Below, in pieces: positions 51,901 through 59,273 of a stretch of DNA of 64,000 bases. The notes below the pieces were generated by a model. The model saw nothing but the letters and a program-made list of their open reading frames with translations, was not told where the DNA came from and made no database searches. Source of the DNA: Isoptericola sp. BMS4 (GTDB taxonomy: Bacteria > Actinomycetota > Actinomycetes > Actinomycetales > Cellulomonadaceae). The DNA is taken from assembly GCF_011634835.1 (NCBI RefSeq), contig NZ_SIRP01000001.1, forward strand, positions 186,001 through 250,000, written 5' to 3'. The translations under genes were made by a program, and so were the position numbers. Numbering within the stretch: the first letter of the stretch is position 1; each line of letters opens with the position of its first letter.

Positions 51901-51916
51901 TTATCGCATATGATAA
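51901..51916. promoter_or_regulatory. Operator/-10 region of the divergent Xre-AbiEii pair
   Basis: TTATC (51901-51905) and GATAA (51912-51916) are inverted arms in a 32-bp gap. TATGAT at 51909-51914 would serve as -10 for the plus-strand gene with transcription starting at or next to its ATG (51921), that is a leaderless mRNA; no ribosome site precedes that ATG. Confidence 0.5.
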
Positions 51917-51920
51917 CTCC

Positions 51921-52622
51921 ATGGGGTCAACGAGTGTTCCCGCAGAGCCGTCCGGCGTTCCCGCGCTGGAGAGCCTCCTCGAATCGGCCGCGCGCCTGCA
52001 GGAGCTCGTCCCCGACGCGGTACTCGTCGGCGGGACGGCCGCGGCCCTGCATGCGGGGCATCGCCTGTCGATCGACCATGATCACGTGCTCGTCGACCTT
52101 CGCGACCGCTTCGACCTGATCCTCGACGCTCTCGAGCGCGAGGGCGAGTGGGTGACGAACCGCGTCCAGGCGGGCAAGATCATCCTCGGCGAGCTGGGTG
52201 GGATCGAGACAAGGCTGCGCCAGCTCATCCGTACCCGCCCGCTCGAGACGGAGGAGCGCCGGCTGCCGTCACGACGGGTGCTGACCGTACCGACGTTCGA
52301 GGAGACTCTCCGCGTCAAGGCGTTCCTCATCGTGAAACGGAACCAGCTGCGCGACTATCTCGACGTGGCCGCGATGGCCTCCGTCGTCGGCGCGGCGAAG
52401 GCGGCCGACATCCTCGTCGGGATCGACGACTACTACGCCGACTTGCGGCACGACGAGTCACCGGTCGCGACGCAGGTCGCCTCCCAGCTCGCCGACCCAC
52501 GGCCCAAGGACGCCGCCATCATCCCCGAGCTCCCTCGCTACAAGGGCCTCGAGCGACGGTGGCGGCGCTGGGACGACGTCACCGACGTCTGCGGCCAGGT
52601 CGCCCGCGCGATGGTGGGCTGA
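51921..52622 (+). CDS. AbiEii-like nucleotidyltransferase
   Basis: A 233-residue protein of the nucleotidyltransferase fold. LVPDAVLVGGTAAALHAGHRLSIDHDHVLVDL corresponds to the GG-x-A…H-R-S-x-D-x-D core of AbiEii/DUF1814 toxins, and VKAFLIVKRNQLRDYLDVAAM to the distal K…RD-x-x-D segment. The second acidic block reads DHDHV instead of the common DLDFF, so activity is uncertain. It starts at ATG 51921 without a ribosome site, probably leaderless. Partner is the divergent Xre-like gene; together they look like a type IV-like toxin-antitoxin or defence pair. Confidence 0.65.
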   Translation: MGSTSVPAEPSGVPALESLLESAARLQELVPDAVLVGGTAAALHAGHRLSIDHDHVLVDLRDRFDLILDALEREGEWVTNRVQAGKIILGELGGIETRLRQLIRTRPLETEERRLPSRRVLTVPTFEETLRVKAFLIVKRNQLRDYLDVAAMASVVGAAKAADILVGIDDYYADLRHDESPVATQVASQLADPRPKDAAIIPELPRYKGLERRWRRWDDVTDVCGQVARAMVG

Positions 52623-52666
52623 GATCACCCCTGTGCGCGACGTCACGCGACACCCGGCTGGGAAAA

Positions 52667-52684
52667 ATACCCCCAGGGGTTTAT
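52667..52684. promoter_or_regulatory. CsoR/CstR-type operator
   Basis: ATACCCCCAGGGGTTTAT is a G/C-tract palindrome of the TACCCC/GGGGTA kind bound by CsoR/CstR repressors. It overlaps the region just upstream of the ATG at 52695, and the cstR-like gene is the second gene of the operon, giving autoregulation. Confidence 0.75.
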
Positions 52685-52694
52685 GGTCGGTCGC

Positions 52695-54386
52695 ATGAAG
52701 ATCGTGATCGTGGGTGGCGTCGGCGGCGGCATGAGCGCCGCCGCGCGCGCCCGGCGCCTCGACGAGAGCGCCGAGATCGTCGTCCTGGACCGCGGTGAGC
52801 ACGTCTCGTACGCGAGCTGCGGCCTGCCCTACCACCTGAGCGGGGAGATCCCCGACGCCGGCGACCTGCTCGTGCAGACCCCGGAATCGCTGCGCGCCGC
52901 ACTCGACCTCGACGTCCGCACCCGGCACGACGTCGTCGGCCTCGACACCGCCGCCCGGCGCCTCACCGTGCGCACGGACGCCGGCACCGAGAGCCTCGGC
53001 TACGACGCGCTCGTCCTGTCCCCCGGCGCCCGGGCGGTCCGCCCGCCGCTGCCCGGCCTGGACTCGCCGCGTGTGCGCACTTTGCGCTCGATCCCCGACG
53101 CCGTCGCGCTGCGGGACCGGGTCGACGACGGCGCCCGGCGCGCGGTCGTGCTCGGCGCCGGGTTCATCGGGCTCGAGGCGGCGGAGGCCCTGGTCGCCCG
53201 CGGCCTGGAGGTGACCGTCGTCGAGCTCGCCCCGCACCCGCTCCCCCCGCTGGAGCCGGAGCTCGCCACCCTCGTCACGGACGAGCTGGAGCGCCTCGGC
53301 GCCACGGTGCGCGCCGGCGTCGCGGCGTCCGCCGTCGAGCCGGGTGCCGACCACGACACCGTCGTGCTCGCCGACGGGACCCGCGTGGCCGCCGACCTGG
53401 TCGTGCTGTCCGTGGGCGTGCGGCCCGACACCGAGGTGTTCGAGGCCGCGGGGATCGCCTGCGAGCGCGGCGCGATCGTCGTCGACCCACACGGGCGCAC
53501 CAGCGCGCCCGGCGTGTGGGCGGTCGGCGACGCCACGCTCAGCACCGACGCTGTCACCGGCGCCCTCCGGCCCGTCGCCCTCGCCGGCCCCGCCAACCGC
53601 GCGGGGCGACAGGTGGCCGACGCGATCCTGCGCCCGGAGCACGCCCGGCCGGTGCCGCCCGCGCTCGGGACGGCCGTCGTCCGCGTCGGCGAGCTCACCG
53701 CGGCGAGCACCGGCGCCAACCGCGCCGGCCTGCGGGCCGCCGGCACCGCGTTCCACACACTGCACCTGCACCCATCCCACCACGTCGGCTGGTTCCCCGG
53801 CGCGGAGCAGGTGCACCTGGTCGTGCACGCGGCGGCCGACGACGGGCGCCTGCTCGGCGCGCAGGCCGTCGGGCGGGCCGGTGTCGACAAGCGCGTCGAC
53901 GTCCTCGCGACGGCGATCCGCGCCCGCATGACCACGGCCGACCTCGTCGACCTGGACCTCGCCTACGCCCCGCCGTACGGGGCGGCGAAGGACCCGGTCA
54001 ACCTGGCCGGCATGGTCGGCACCAACGTCCTCGACGGCACGCTGCGCCTCTGGTACGCCGAGGAGGTCGACGACGCGCTGGCGACCTCCCTCGTGCTGGA
54101 CGTCCGCAGCCGCGCCGAGTTCGCCTCGGGCCACCTGCCGGGCGCCGTCAACGTCCCGCACACCGAGCTGCGCGACCGCCTGGACGAGGTCGCCGCGGCG
54201 GCGGCGGGCCGCCCCGTGCGGGCGCTGTGCGGGTCCGGGGTGCGCTCGCACGTCGCGCACCGCGTCCTCGCCCAGGCCGGCCACGACTCGGCGTCCCTGT
54301 CGGGCGGCATGCTCACGCTGCGCGCCGCCCTCGGGCCCCGCGCCTCCGACCTGCTCGTCACGGAGGGCGAGCCCGCCCTCGCCTGA
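52695..54386 (+). CDS. CoA-disulfide reductase fused to rhodanese (CoADR-Rhd)
   Basis: A 563-residue flavoenzyme. IVIVGGVGGGMSAAARARR binds FAD, YASCGLPYHLSG contains the active cysteine near residue 42, VVLGAGFIGLEAAEAL binds NAD(P)H, and VWAVGDA closes the FAD site. Residues about 465-550 are a rhodanese domain with active-site loop CGSGVRSH. Such fusions reduce CoA persulfide/polysulfide and pass sulfane sulfur, in the cytosol. Start is ATG at 52695; an ATG at 52683 lies inside the operator. It leads a CstR-controlled operon with a CstR-like gene and a small Cys-rich protein. Confidence 0.92.
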   Translation: MKIVIVGGVGGGMSAAARARRLDESAEIVVLDRGEHVSYASCGLPYHLSGEIPDAGDLLVQTPESLRAALDLDVRTRHDVVGLDTAARRLTVRTDAGTESLGYDALVLSPGARAVRPPLPGLDSPRVRTLRSIPDAVALRDRVDDGARRAVVLGAGFIGLEAAEALVARGLEVTVVELAPHPLPPLEPELATLVTDELERLGATVRAGVAASAVEPGADHDTVVLADGTRVAADLVVLSVGVRPDTEVFEAAGIACERGAIVVDPHGRTSAPGVWAVGDATLSTDAVTGALRPVALAGPANRAGRQVADAILRPEHARPVPPALGTAVVRVGELTAASTGANRAGLRAAGTAFHTLHLHPSHHVGWFPGAEQVHLVVHAAADDGRLLGAQAVGRAGVDKRVDVLATAIRARMTTADLVDLDLAYAPPYGAAKDPVNLAGMVGTNVLDGTLRLWYAEEVDDALATSLVLDVRSRAEFASGHLPGAVNVPHTELRDRLDEVAAAAAGRPVRALCGSGVRSHVAHRVLAQAGHDSASLSGGMLTLRAALGPRASDLLVTEGEPALA

Positions 54387-54406
54387 CCACCCCGAAGGAG
54401 CCGACC

Positions 54407-54685
54407 ATGACCATCCAGGACGCCGCGGCGCAGCGCCGCATCGTCAACCGGCTGCGCCGCGCCCGCGGACAGCTCGACGCCGTCATCGCCGCCGTCGAGA
54501 CCGGCAAGAGCTGCCGCGACGTCGTCACGCAGCTCTCCGCGGTCTCCAGCGCGCTCGACCGGGCCGGCTTCGCCGTCGTCGCCACCGCGATGAAGGACTG
54601 CGTCGCCGACCCCGAGCGGGCCGCCGCCGACGAGGACGGACTGACCACCGAGGAGCTCGAGAAGCTCTTCCTCACCCTGGCCTGA
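54407..54685 (+). CDS. CstR-like persulfide-sensing repressor (CsoR/RcnR family)
   Basis: A 92-residue helical DNA-binding protein. RRIVNRLRRARGQLDAVIAAVETGKSCRDVVTQLSAVSSAL is the family core. Aligned to CsoR numbering, Cys36 and Cys65 are present but the copper-ligand His61 is Ala (VVATAMKDC). Two cysteines without His is the CstR signature, so it senses sulfane sulfur, not Cu(I). It lies 20 bp after CoADR-Rhd, and the operator at 52667 controls the operon. Confidence 0.88.
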   Translation: MTIQDAAAQRRIVNRLRRARGQLDAVIAAVETGKSCRDVVTQLSAVSSALDRAGFAVVATAMKDCVADPERAAADEDGLTTEELEKLFLTLA

Positions 54686-54716
54686 CCCGGCCGACCCGAT
54701 CGAAGGAGAAACCACC

Positions 54717-54881
54717 GTGTGCCACCCCGTCACCTGCACCACCTGCGGCAAGACCACCTGGCAGGGCTGCGGCCAGCACGTCGACGACGTGCGGCGCGCG
54801 GTCCCCGCCGCCGAGTGGTGCGGCGGCCACGAGGGAGCGCCGCAGCAGGGCGGCTTCCTCGCCCGGCTCTTCGGTCGCTGA
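54717..54881 (+). CDS. 54-residue Cys/His-rich protein of the CstR operon
   Basis: Starts at GTG 54717 behind a clean GAAGGAG site and reads MCHPVTCTTCGKTTWQGCGQ, then HVDDVRRAVPAAEWCGGHEG and a Gly/Phe/Arg tail (FLARLFGR). Five cysteines (C2, C7, C10, C18, C35) and three histidines could bind one zinc or iron, or take up persulfide sulfur. It is the last gene of the operon, 31 bp after the CstR-like gene, and a strong hairpin follows. No known domain name fits. Confidence 0.7.
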   Translation: MCHPVTCTTCGKTTWQGCGQHVDDVRRAVPAAEWCGGHEGAPQQGGFLARLFGR

Positions 54882-54912
54882 CCCTCGGACGCAGGCCGGC
54901 GCCTCGACGGAC

Positions 54913-54953
54913 GACGACGGCTCCCCCGGGCACCGCCCGAGGGAGCCGTCGTC
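54913..54953. terminator. Bidirectional hairpin between CstR operon and ribosomal operon
   Basis: 54913-54931 pairs with 54935-54953 over 19 bp with one mismatch and a 3-nt loop. It lies 31 nt after the stop of the Cys-rich gene and 38 nt after the stop of the L32 gene on the other strand. No T-tract. Confidence 0.7.
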
Positions 54954-54991
54954 CGCCGCCGTCTCGCGGGACCCGGGACAGGCGTGCGCCG

Positions 54992-55159
54992 TCAGTCGAT
55001 CGCGACCCGGCCCTCCCGCACCGCGCGTGCGAGCCGCGGCGGCACCTGCACCTCCCGGCCGCCGACGGTCACCGGCACCAGCGCGGGCGCGCCCGCCTTC
55101 CACTGCGCCCGCCGCGAGCGCGTACGCGACCGGGACGTCTTGCGCTTCGGGACCGCCAT
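54992..55159 (-). CDS. rpmF: Ribosomal protein bL32, zinc-free paralogue
   Basis: A 55-residue protein, [20 protein letters not shown] then [10 protein letters not shown]. The N-terminus is classic L32, but no cysteine is present, so the zinc ribbon of the primary copy is missing. Last gene of the zinc-starvation island, 24 bp after L36. Such C-minus copies replace zinc-binding ones when zinc is scarce. Confidence 0.9.
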   Translation of the reverse strand: MAVPKRKTSRSRTRSRRAQWKAGAPALVPVTVGGREVQVPPRLARAVREGRVAID

Positions 55160-55183
55160 GAGCCCCTCCTCTCCGAGCCCGGT

Positions 55184-55306
55184 TCAGCCCTGGCGGGCCT
55201 TGTACCGAGGGTTCTGCCTGTTGATGACGTACGTCTTGCCGCGGCGGCGCACGACTTTGGCGCCGGGCAGCCTCTTGAGCGAGCGCAGCGAGGCGCGGAC
55301 CTTCAT
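55184..55306 (-). CDS. rpmJ: Ribosomal protein bL36, zinc-free paralogue
   Basis: A 40-residue protein [20 protein letters not shown]… ending NPRYKARQG, the typical 40-residue length of the C-minus L36 form. No cysteine. Its ATG overlaps the L31 stop (ATGA), so translation is coupled. Confidence 0.92.
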   Translation of the reverse strand: MKVRASLRSLKRLPGAKVVRRRGKTYVINRQNPRYKARQG

Positions 55307-55608
55307 CACGCGCCTCCCGCCCGCTCGGCGGAGGTCGCCACGGCGCCGTACCGGCGGCGGAACTTCTCCACGCGGCCCTCGGTGTCGAGGACGCGCGCGG
55401 CGCCGGTCCAGAACGGGTGGCTCGCGCTGGAGATCTCGACGTCGACGACCGGGTAGGTGCGGCCGTCTTCCCACTCGATCGTGGCCTCGGGACGGCCGCG
55501 GCCGCCGGGCACGTCGCCGGCCAGGGTGGACCGGGTGAGGAACGCGAACCCCGCGCTCGTGTCGCGGACCACCACGGGCCCGTACGGGGGGTGGATGCCC
55601 TGCTTCAT
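55306..55608 (-). CDS. rpmE2: Ribosomal protein bL31 type B
   Basis: A 100-residue type B L31: [34 protein letters not shown]-like segment and C-terminal [10 protein letters not shown]. The CxxC pair of type A L31 is missing. It is longer than many type B proteins because of an insert ([22 protein letters not shown]). It lies 37 bp after S14 in the island. Confidence 0.92.
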   Translation of the reverse strand: MKQGIHPPYGPVVVRDTSAGFAFLTRSTLAGDVPGGRGRPEATIEWEDGRTYPVVDVEISSASHPFWTGAARVLDTEGRVEKFRRRYGAVATSAERAGGA

Positions 55609-55645
55609 GCGTGTCTCCTTCTCGTTCTCGTGGGGGCGCCGTCCG

Positions 55646-55951
55646 TCACCAGCTGGACTTCGTGACGCCGGGCAGCTCGCCGCGGTGCGCCATCTCGCGC
55701 AGCCGGATGCGGGACAGCCCGAAGCGGCGCAGATGGCCGCGGGGGCGCCCGTCGACGACGTCGCGGTTGCGCAGCCTGGTGGCGCTGGCGTCGCGGGGCT
55801 GGCGCTGCAGCTCGGTCACGGCGTCGGCCCGCTCCTGCGGGGTGGACGACGGCGCGGCGACGATCCGCTTGAGCTCCGCCCGGCGCTCTGCATAGCGCGC
55901 GACGACGTCGCGGCGGCGGGCGTCGGCGGCGATCTTCGATGTCTTCGCCAT
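55646..55951 (-). CDS. rpsN: Ribosomal protein uS14, zinc-free paralogue
   Basis: A 101-residue long-form S14 ([20 protein letters not shown] … [34 protein letters not shown]). The long form without CxxC…CxxC replaces the 61-residue zinc form. The C-terminus is the invariant KSSW. ATG overlaps the L33 stop (ATGA). Confidence 0.94.
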   Translation of the reverse strand: MAKTSKIAADARRRDVVARYAERRAELKRIVAAPSSTPQERADAVTELQRQPRDASATRLRNRDVVDGRPRGHLRRFGLSRIRLREMAHRGELPGVTKSSW

Positions 55952-56118
55952 CAGCGGGTCTCCTTGAACTCCACGTGCCGGCGCACGACCGGGTCGTACT
56001 TGCGCAGCGTCATCCGGTCGGGGTCGTTGCGGCGGTTCTTGCGCGTGACGTAGGTGAAGCCCGTGCCCGCCGTCGAGCGGAGCTTGATGATCGGGCGCAG
56101 GTCGGTGCGGGTGGCCAT
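55951..56118 (-). CDS. rpmG: Ribosomal protein bL33, zinc-free paralogue
   Basis: A 55-residue L33: [21 protein letters not shown] and [18 protein letters not shown]. No cysteine, so C-minus. Its ATG overlaps the L28 stop. Confidence 0.93.
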   Translation of the reverse strand: MATRTDLRPIIKLRSTAGTGFTYVTRKNRRNDPDRMTLRKYDPVVRRHVEFKETR

Positions 56119-56354
56119 CAGACCTTCTCTCCTCGTGCCTGGATCCTGGCGACCACGGCGTCGATGCCGTCGCGGTCGATGGTCTTGATGCCCCGGGCGC
56201 TCACCCGCAGCGTGACGGTGCGGCCGAGGGTGGGCACCCAGTAGCGCTTCTTCTGGACGTTGGGGTCCCAGCGGCGCTTGGTGCGCACGTGGGAGTGCGA
56301 GACCGAGTGGCCGAACCCCGGGACGGTGCCGAGCACCTGGCAACGGGCGGACAT
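56118..56354 (-). CDS. rpmB: Ribosomal protein bL28, zinc-free paralogue
   Basis: A 78-residue L28: [42 protein letters not shown] and [16 protein letters not shown]. Only one cysteine is present, so no zinc ribbon. First gene of the island; a Zur-like box lies 41-55 bp upstream of its ATG. Confidence 0.94.
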   Translation of the reverse strand: MSARCQVLGTVPGFGHSVSHSHVRTKRRWDPNVQKKRYWVPTLGRTVTLRVSARGIKTIDRDGIDAVVARIQARGEKV

Positions 56355-56394
56355 GGGCTTTCCTCTCCGGTTCTGGCGGCTCACCGCCGGAAAT

Positions 56395-56447
56395 TGAGAA
56401 CAGTTCTCACCGGGGCTAGAGTGTGGCAGACCTGAGAACGGTTCTCA
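56395..56447. promoter_or_regulatory. Two Zur-like boxes between ribosomal island and CobW-like gene
   Basis: TGAGAACAGTTCTCA (56395-56409) and TGAGAACGGTTCTCA (56433-56447) are 7-1-7 palindromes that fit TGANAA-N3-TTNTCA Zur boxes of actinobacteria. One sits before the L28 gene and one before the CobW-like gene, so zinc-loaded Zur would shut both directions. Confidence 0.85.
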
Positions 56448-56481
56448 ACTCTTGTCCGTCCACAACCCCTGGGAGGCCCGT

Positions 56482-57612
56482 GTGATTCCCGAGCCCACGA
56501 AGCGGTCGCTGAGCGTCCTCGTCGCCGTCGACCCGGTGCTGCGCGACGCCGCCGCCGCGAGCCTGACCCTCACCTCGCCCGGCGTCGTGGTCGTCCGCCA
56601 CGACCTGCTGCCCGACGAGGGCACCCTGCGCCGCCTGGTCGTCGACGCGGGCGGCGTCGTCGAGGACGAGACCGTCCCGCTCGCGCACGCCTGCGTGTCG
56701 TGCAGCGTCCGGGAGGACGCCGTGCCGACGCTCGCCCGGCTCGCCGACGACGGCCGCTGGACCGACCTCGTGCTGGCCCTGCCCGTCTCCGCCGAGCCGC
56801 TGCCCGCCGCCCGCGCCCTGAGCGCCTGCACCGAGCCCGGCGGCGAGCTCGAGCGGCTGCGCCTCGCCGCCACGGTCGCCGTCACGGACCTCGACACGCT
56901 GGCCGCCGACCTCCTCGGCGACGACCTCGTCGACGAGCGCGGCATCGCGCTGACCGACGACGACGAGCGGCCGGTCGGCGAGGCGGTCGCGGCCCAGCTC
57001 GAGCAGGCCGACCTCCTCGTCACGACCGGCGACGACCCCACCGGCTCCGGCCTGGCCGACCGGCTGCGCGCCGCGGACAGCCGCCGTGCCGACGGGCTGC
57101 ACGAGCTCGACGTCTCCGCGCTGGCCGCCCGGACGCACGACAGGGTCGCCGCCGAGCGCCGCGCGCACCCGCTGGGCGCCCGCGGCCTGGTCGGCGCGGG
57201 CACGGACCCGCGCGACCTGAGCTGGAGCCTCCTGCTGAAGTCCGCCAGCCCGTTCCACCCGCAGCGTCTGCTGGACCGCATCGAGGACCTCGGCACCGGC
57301 CCCGTGCGCAGCCGCGGCGTCTTCCACGTGCCCGACCGCCCCGACTCCGTCTGCCTGTGGGACGGCGCCGGCGGGGCGCTGTGCGTCGCCGACCTCGGCA
57401 CGTGGGACGAGGTCGCCGCCGGGCAGCGCCCGGTGACGCGGATCCTCGTCGTCGGCGCCGGCGAGCCGGAGGAGGCGCGCGCCGTGCGCGACCGCATCCT
57501 CGACGCGTTCGGCGAGGCGCTGACCACGCGCACGGAGGTCGCCGACGGCGGCGTGGGGTGGCTCGGACGCACCGACGTCCTCGCCCCGTGGCTCGGCGCG
57601 CGGGCCGCCTGA
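56482..57612 (+). CDS. CobW/COG0523-like protein without P-loop
   Basis: A 376-residue protein. The family landmarks are HACVSCSVREDAVPTLARLAD (equivalent of the metal-binding CxCC motif, here C-x-x-C), LVLALPVSAEP in the Walker B region and a C-terminal CobW_C domain (SRGVFHVPDRPDSVCLWDGAGGAL). The Walker A GxxGxGKT expected near the start is absent: VLVAVDPVLRDAAAASL. Start at GTG 56482 behind GGGAGG. It is divergent from the zinc-free ribosomal genes under Zur-like boxes, so it belongs to the zinc-starvation response, but GTP-driven metal insertion in the classic way seems unlikely. Confidence 0.82.
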   Translation: MIPEPTKRSLSVLVAVDPVLRDAAAASLTLTSPGVVVVRHDLLPDEGTLRRLVVDAGGVVEDETVPLAHACVSCSVREDAVPTLARLADDGRWTDLVLALPVSAEPLPAARALSACTEPGGELERLRLAATVAVTDLDTLAADLLGDDLVDERGIALTDDDERPVGEAVAAQLEQADLLVTTGDDPTGSGLADRLRAADSRRADGLHELDVSALAARTHDRVAAERRAHPLGARGLVGAGTDPRDLSWSLLLKSASPFHPQRLLDRIEDLGTGPVRSRGVFHVPDRPDSVCLWDGAGGALCVADLGTWDEVAAGQRPVTRILVVGAGEPEEARAVRDRILDAFGEALTTRTEVADGGVGWLGRTDVLAPWLGARAA

Positions 57613-57636
57613 GGCCGCCCGCCGAGCCGGGACCGG

Positions 57637-59196
57637 TCAGGAGCCCGCGGTCTGCTCGTCCGACGCCTCCGGCTGCGCGGACTCCTGACCGCGGGCCTCC
57701 TGGTCGTCGGCCTGCTCGCCCGTCAGGTCGTCCCCGGTGAGCCGGGCCGCGATCGCGTCCGCCTCGCTCGCGACGGTGTCGGCGTCGACGAGGTCGGACG
57801 CCTCCTCGGACAGCATCGCGCTCAGCTCGTCGAGGTGGTCCTGCGCGTCCCCGCTCTCGTAGACCGACGCCGTGAGGTCGGCCAGAGCCGCCTCGTACGC
57901 GGCGGCGAAGCCGTCGTCGTCCAGGAACCGCGTGACCAGCGGGTTGTCCTGCCCGCCGAAGCCGCCACGCCCACCCGCGGCGTCCTGGCCGCCGTCCGCA
58001 CCGGGGAACCCGCCGCCGGCCGGAGGCTCCATGCCCTCGGGCAGCTCGCCCTCGGGGAGCTCCTCGACGTCGGGCCGCGGGCCGTCCTGCGGCGCCTCGC
58101 CGCCGTCGGGCGCCCTGCCCCCGCCCGCGCCACCGCCGAAGCCGCCACCCATCCCGCCGTACGACAGGTTCTGGTCCCAGGCGACCACCTCCATGAGGCC
58201 CGAGGTGGGGTCGTAGTGCAGGTAGGCGTTGTTCCCCGGCCCGTCGATGTCGTCCGAGTTGGCCACGAGCTCCTGCGCGGCCAGGTACCGGGCGAACGCG
58301 TCGACGTCGAGACGGTCCCCGAGGCCGTCGGCGAACTCGGTGTCGGACGAGTTGTTCACGAAGTCGAGGAACGCCGCCAGCGGCGCGTACGTCTCGTCGT
58401 CCGTCCCGCCGGTGGAGTCGTCCTTGGCCTCGAAGACCTCCTCGTAAGCGGACGCCTCGTCCCCGCGGTACGACCAGTCGCCCTCGCTGTCGGCCTTGTA
58501 CGTGATGCCGCCGTCGGGGTACACGGCCTCGTTCCACAGGGCGTCGTCGGGCAGGTCCAGCACGAGCCGCAGCTGCTCGTCGCTGCCGTTGACGCTGAAC
58601 CGCGCGTACGCGGCCTGCTCCGCTGTCACGTCCGCCAGCTCCAGCACGTGGAGCGCGACCGCCTCGTTGAGGGAGGTCTCGCTGGTGTTGCTGCGCACCA
58701 CGTAGTCGGCGCGCCCGTCGTGCTCCTGGCCGTCCACGTACTTGTCGAGCCGGATCAGCCAGGGCAGCCCGGCGGGGTCGTCCGCCGACGCGCCGTCCGC
58801 CCCGCCGCCAGGCCCGCCCCCCTGCTCTCCGCCGCCGGCGGCGTCCTCTCCCCCGCCGCCCAGGCCCCGCAGGCTGGAGTTGCCCTTGAGCCGCAGCCCG
58901 ACGTCCTGGTACTCCTCGCCGTCGATGGTGACGGTGGCGGCGATCCAGTCCTTCTCCCCGGTGCTCGTGAACGTGCCCATCATCGCGTCGTACTCGTCCT
59001 CGTCATAGGACACGGCGATGCTGTGGACGGAGTCGGCGTCGAAGAAGTCCGCGTCGTCGGGGTCGGCCTCGGCCGAGGCGAAGGCGGAGCAGGAGGCGAG
59101 GGCGCCGGCCGCCGCCAGGGCGCCACCGCCGGCGGCGAGCCGGCGCGCGCCCCGCGACCGGACGAGCCGGCCCGAGGTGTCGAAGGATGCAGTCAT
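57637..59196 (-). CDS. CotH-like kinase domain lipoprotein
   Basis: A 519-residue lipoprotein; signal peptide with lipobox LASC near residue 36. The CotH fold is shown by VGLRLKGNSSLRG, LIRLDKYVDGQEHDGRADYVVRSNTSETSLNEAVALHVLELADV and YLHYDPTSGLMEVVAWDQNLSYGG, where N…WDxN-like residues bind metal/ATP. Two Gly/Gln/Pro-rich low-complexity inserts interrupt the domain (about 115-145 and 360-425). The C-terminus is acidic and Gln-rich. CotH proteins phosphorylate spore-coat or surface proteins in other bacteria; here an extracytoplasmic kinase is plausible. Second gene after ydcF-like. Confidence 0.85.
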   Translation of the reverse strand: MTASFDTSGRLVRSRGARRLAAGGGALAAAGALASCSAFASAEADPDDADFFDADSVHSIAVSYDEDEYDAMMGTFTSTGEKDWIAATVTIDGEEYQDVGLRLKGNSSLRGLGGGGEDAAGGGEQGGGPGGGADGASADDPAGLPWLIRLDKYVDGQEHDGRADYVVRSNTSETSLNEAVALHVLELADVTAEQAAYARFSVNGSDEQLRLVLDLPDDALWNEAVYPDGGITYKADSEGDWSYRGDEASAYEEVFEAKDDSTGGTDDETYAPLAAFLDFVNNSSDTEFADGLGDRLDVDAFARYLAAQELVANSDDIDGPGNNAYLHYDPTSGLMEVVAWDQNLSYGGMGGGFGGGAGGGRAPDGGEAPQDGPRPDVEELPEGELPEGMEPPAGGGFPGADGGQDAAGGRGGFGGQDNPLVTRFLDDDGFAAAYEAALADLTASVYESGDAQDHLDELSAMLSEEASDLVDADTVASEADAIAARLTGDDLTGEQADDQEARGQESAQPEASDEQTAGS

Positions 59197-59273
59197 GCGG
59201 TCAGGCCACCACTCCCACCTGGGCGAACCCTCGGGGAACCGTGCGAGAACCATGACGGCCCGCACGCCGCGGG

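Noticed and set aside
51281-51922. A 213-codon minus-strand frame over the Xre-like gene
   Set aside because: Its translation is Arg/Ala/Pro-rich without HTH pattern, while the frame at 51418-51888 has an HTH and a strong ribosome site.
54407-54685. Copper sensor CsoR
   Set aside because: The copper-ligand His61 is Ala, and the neighbours are persulfide enzymes, not copper exporters; a CstR-type sensor fits better.
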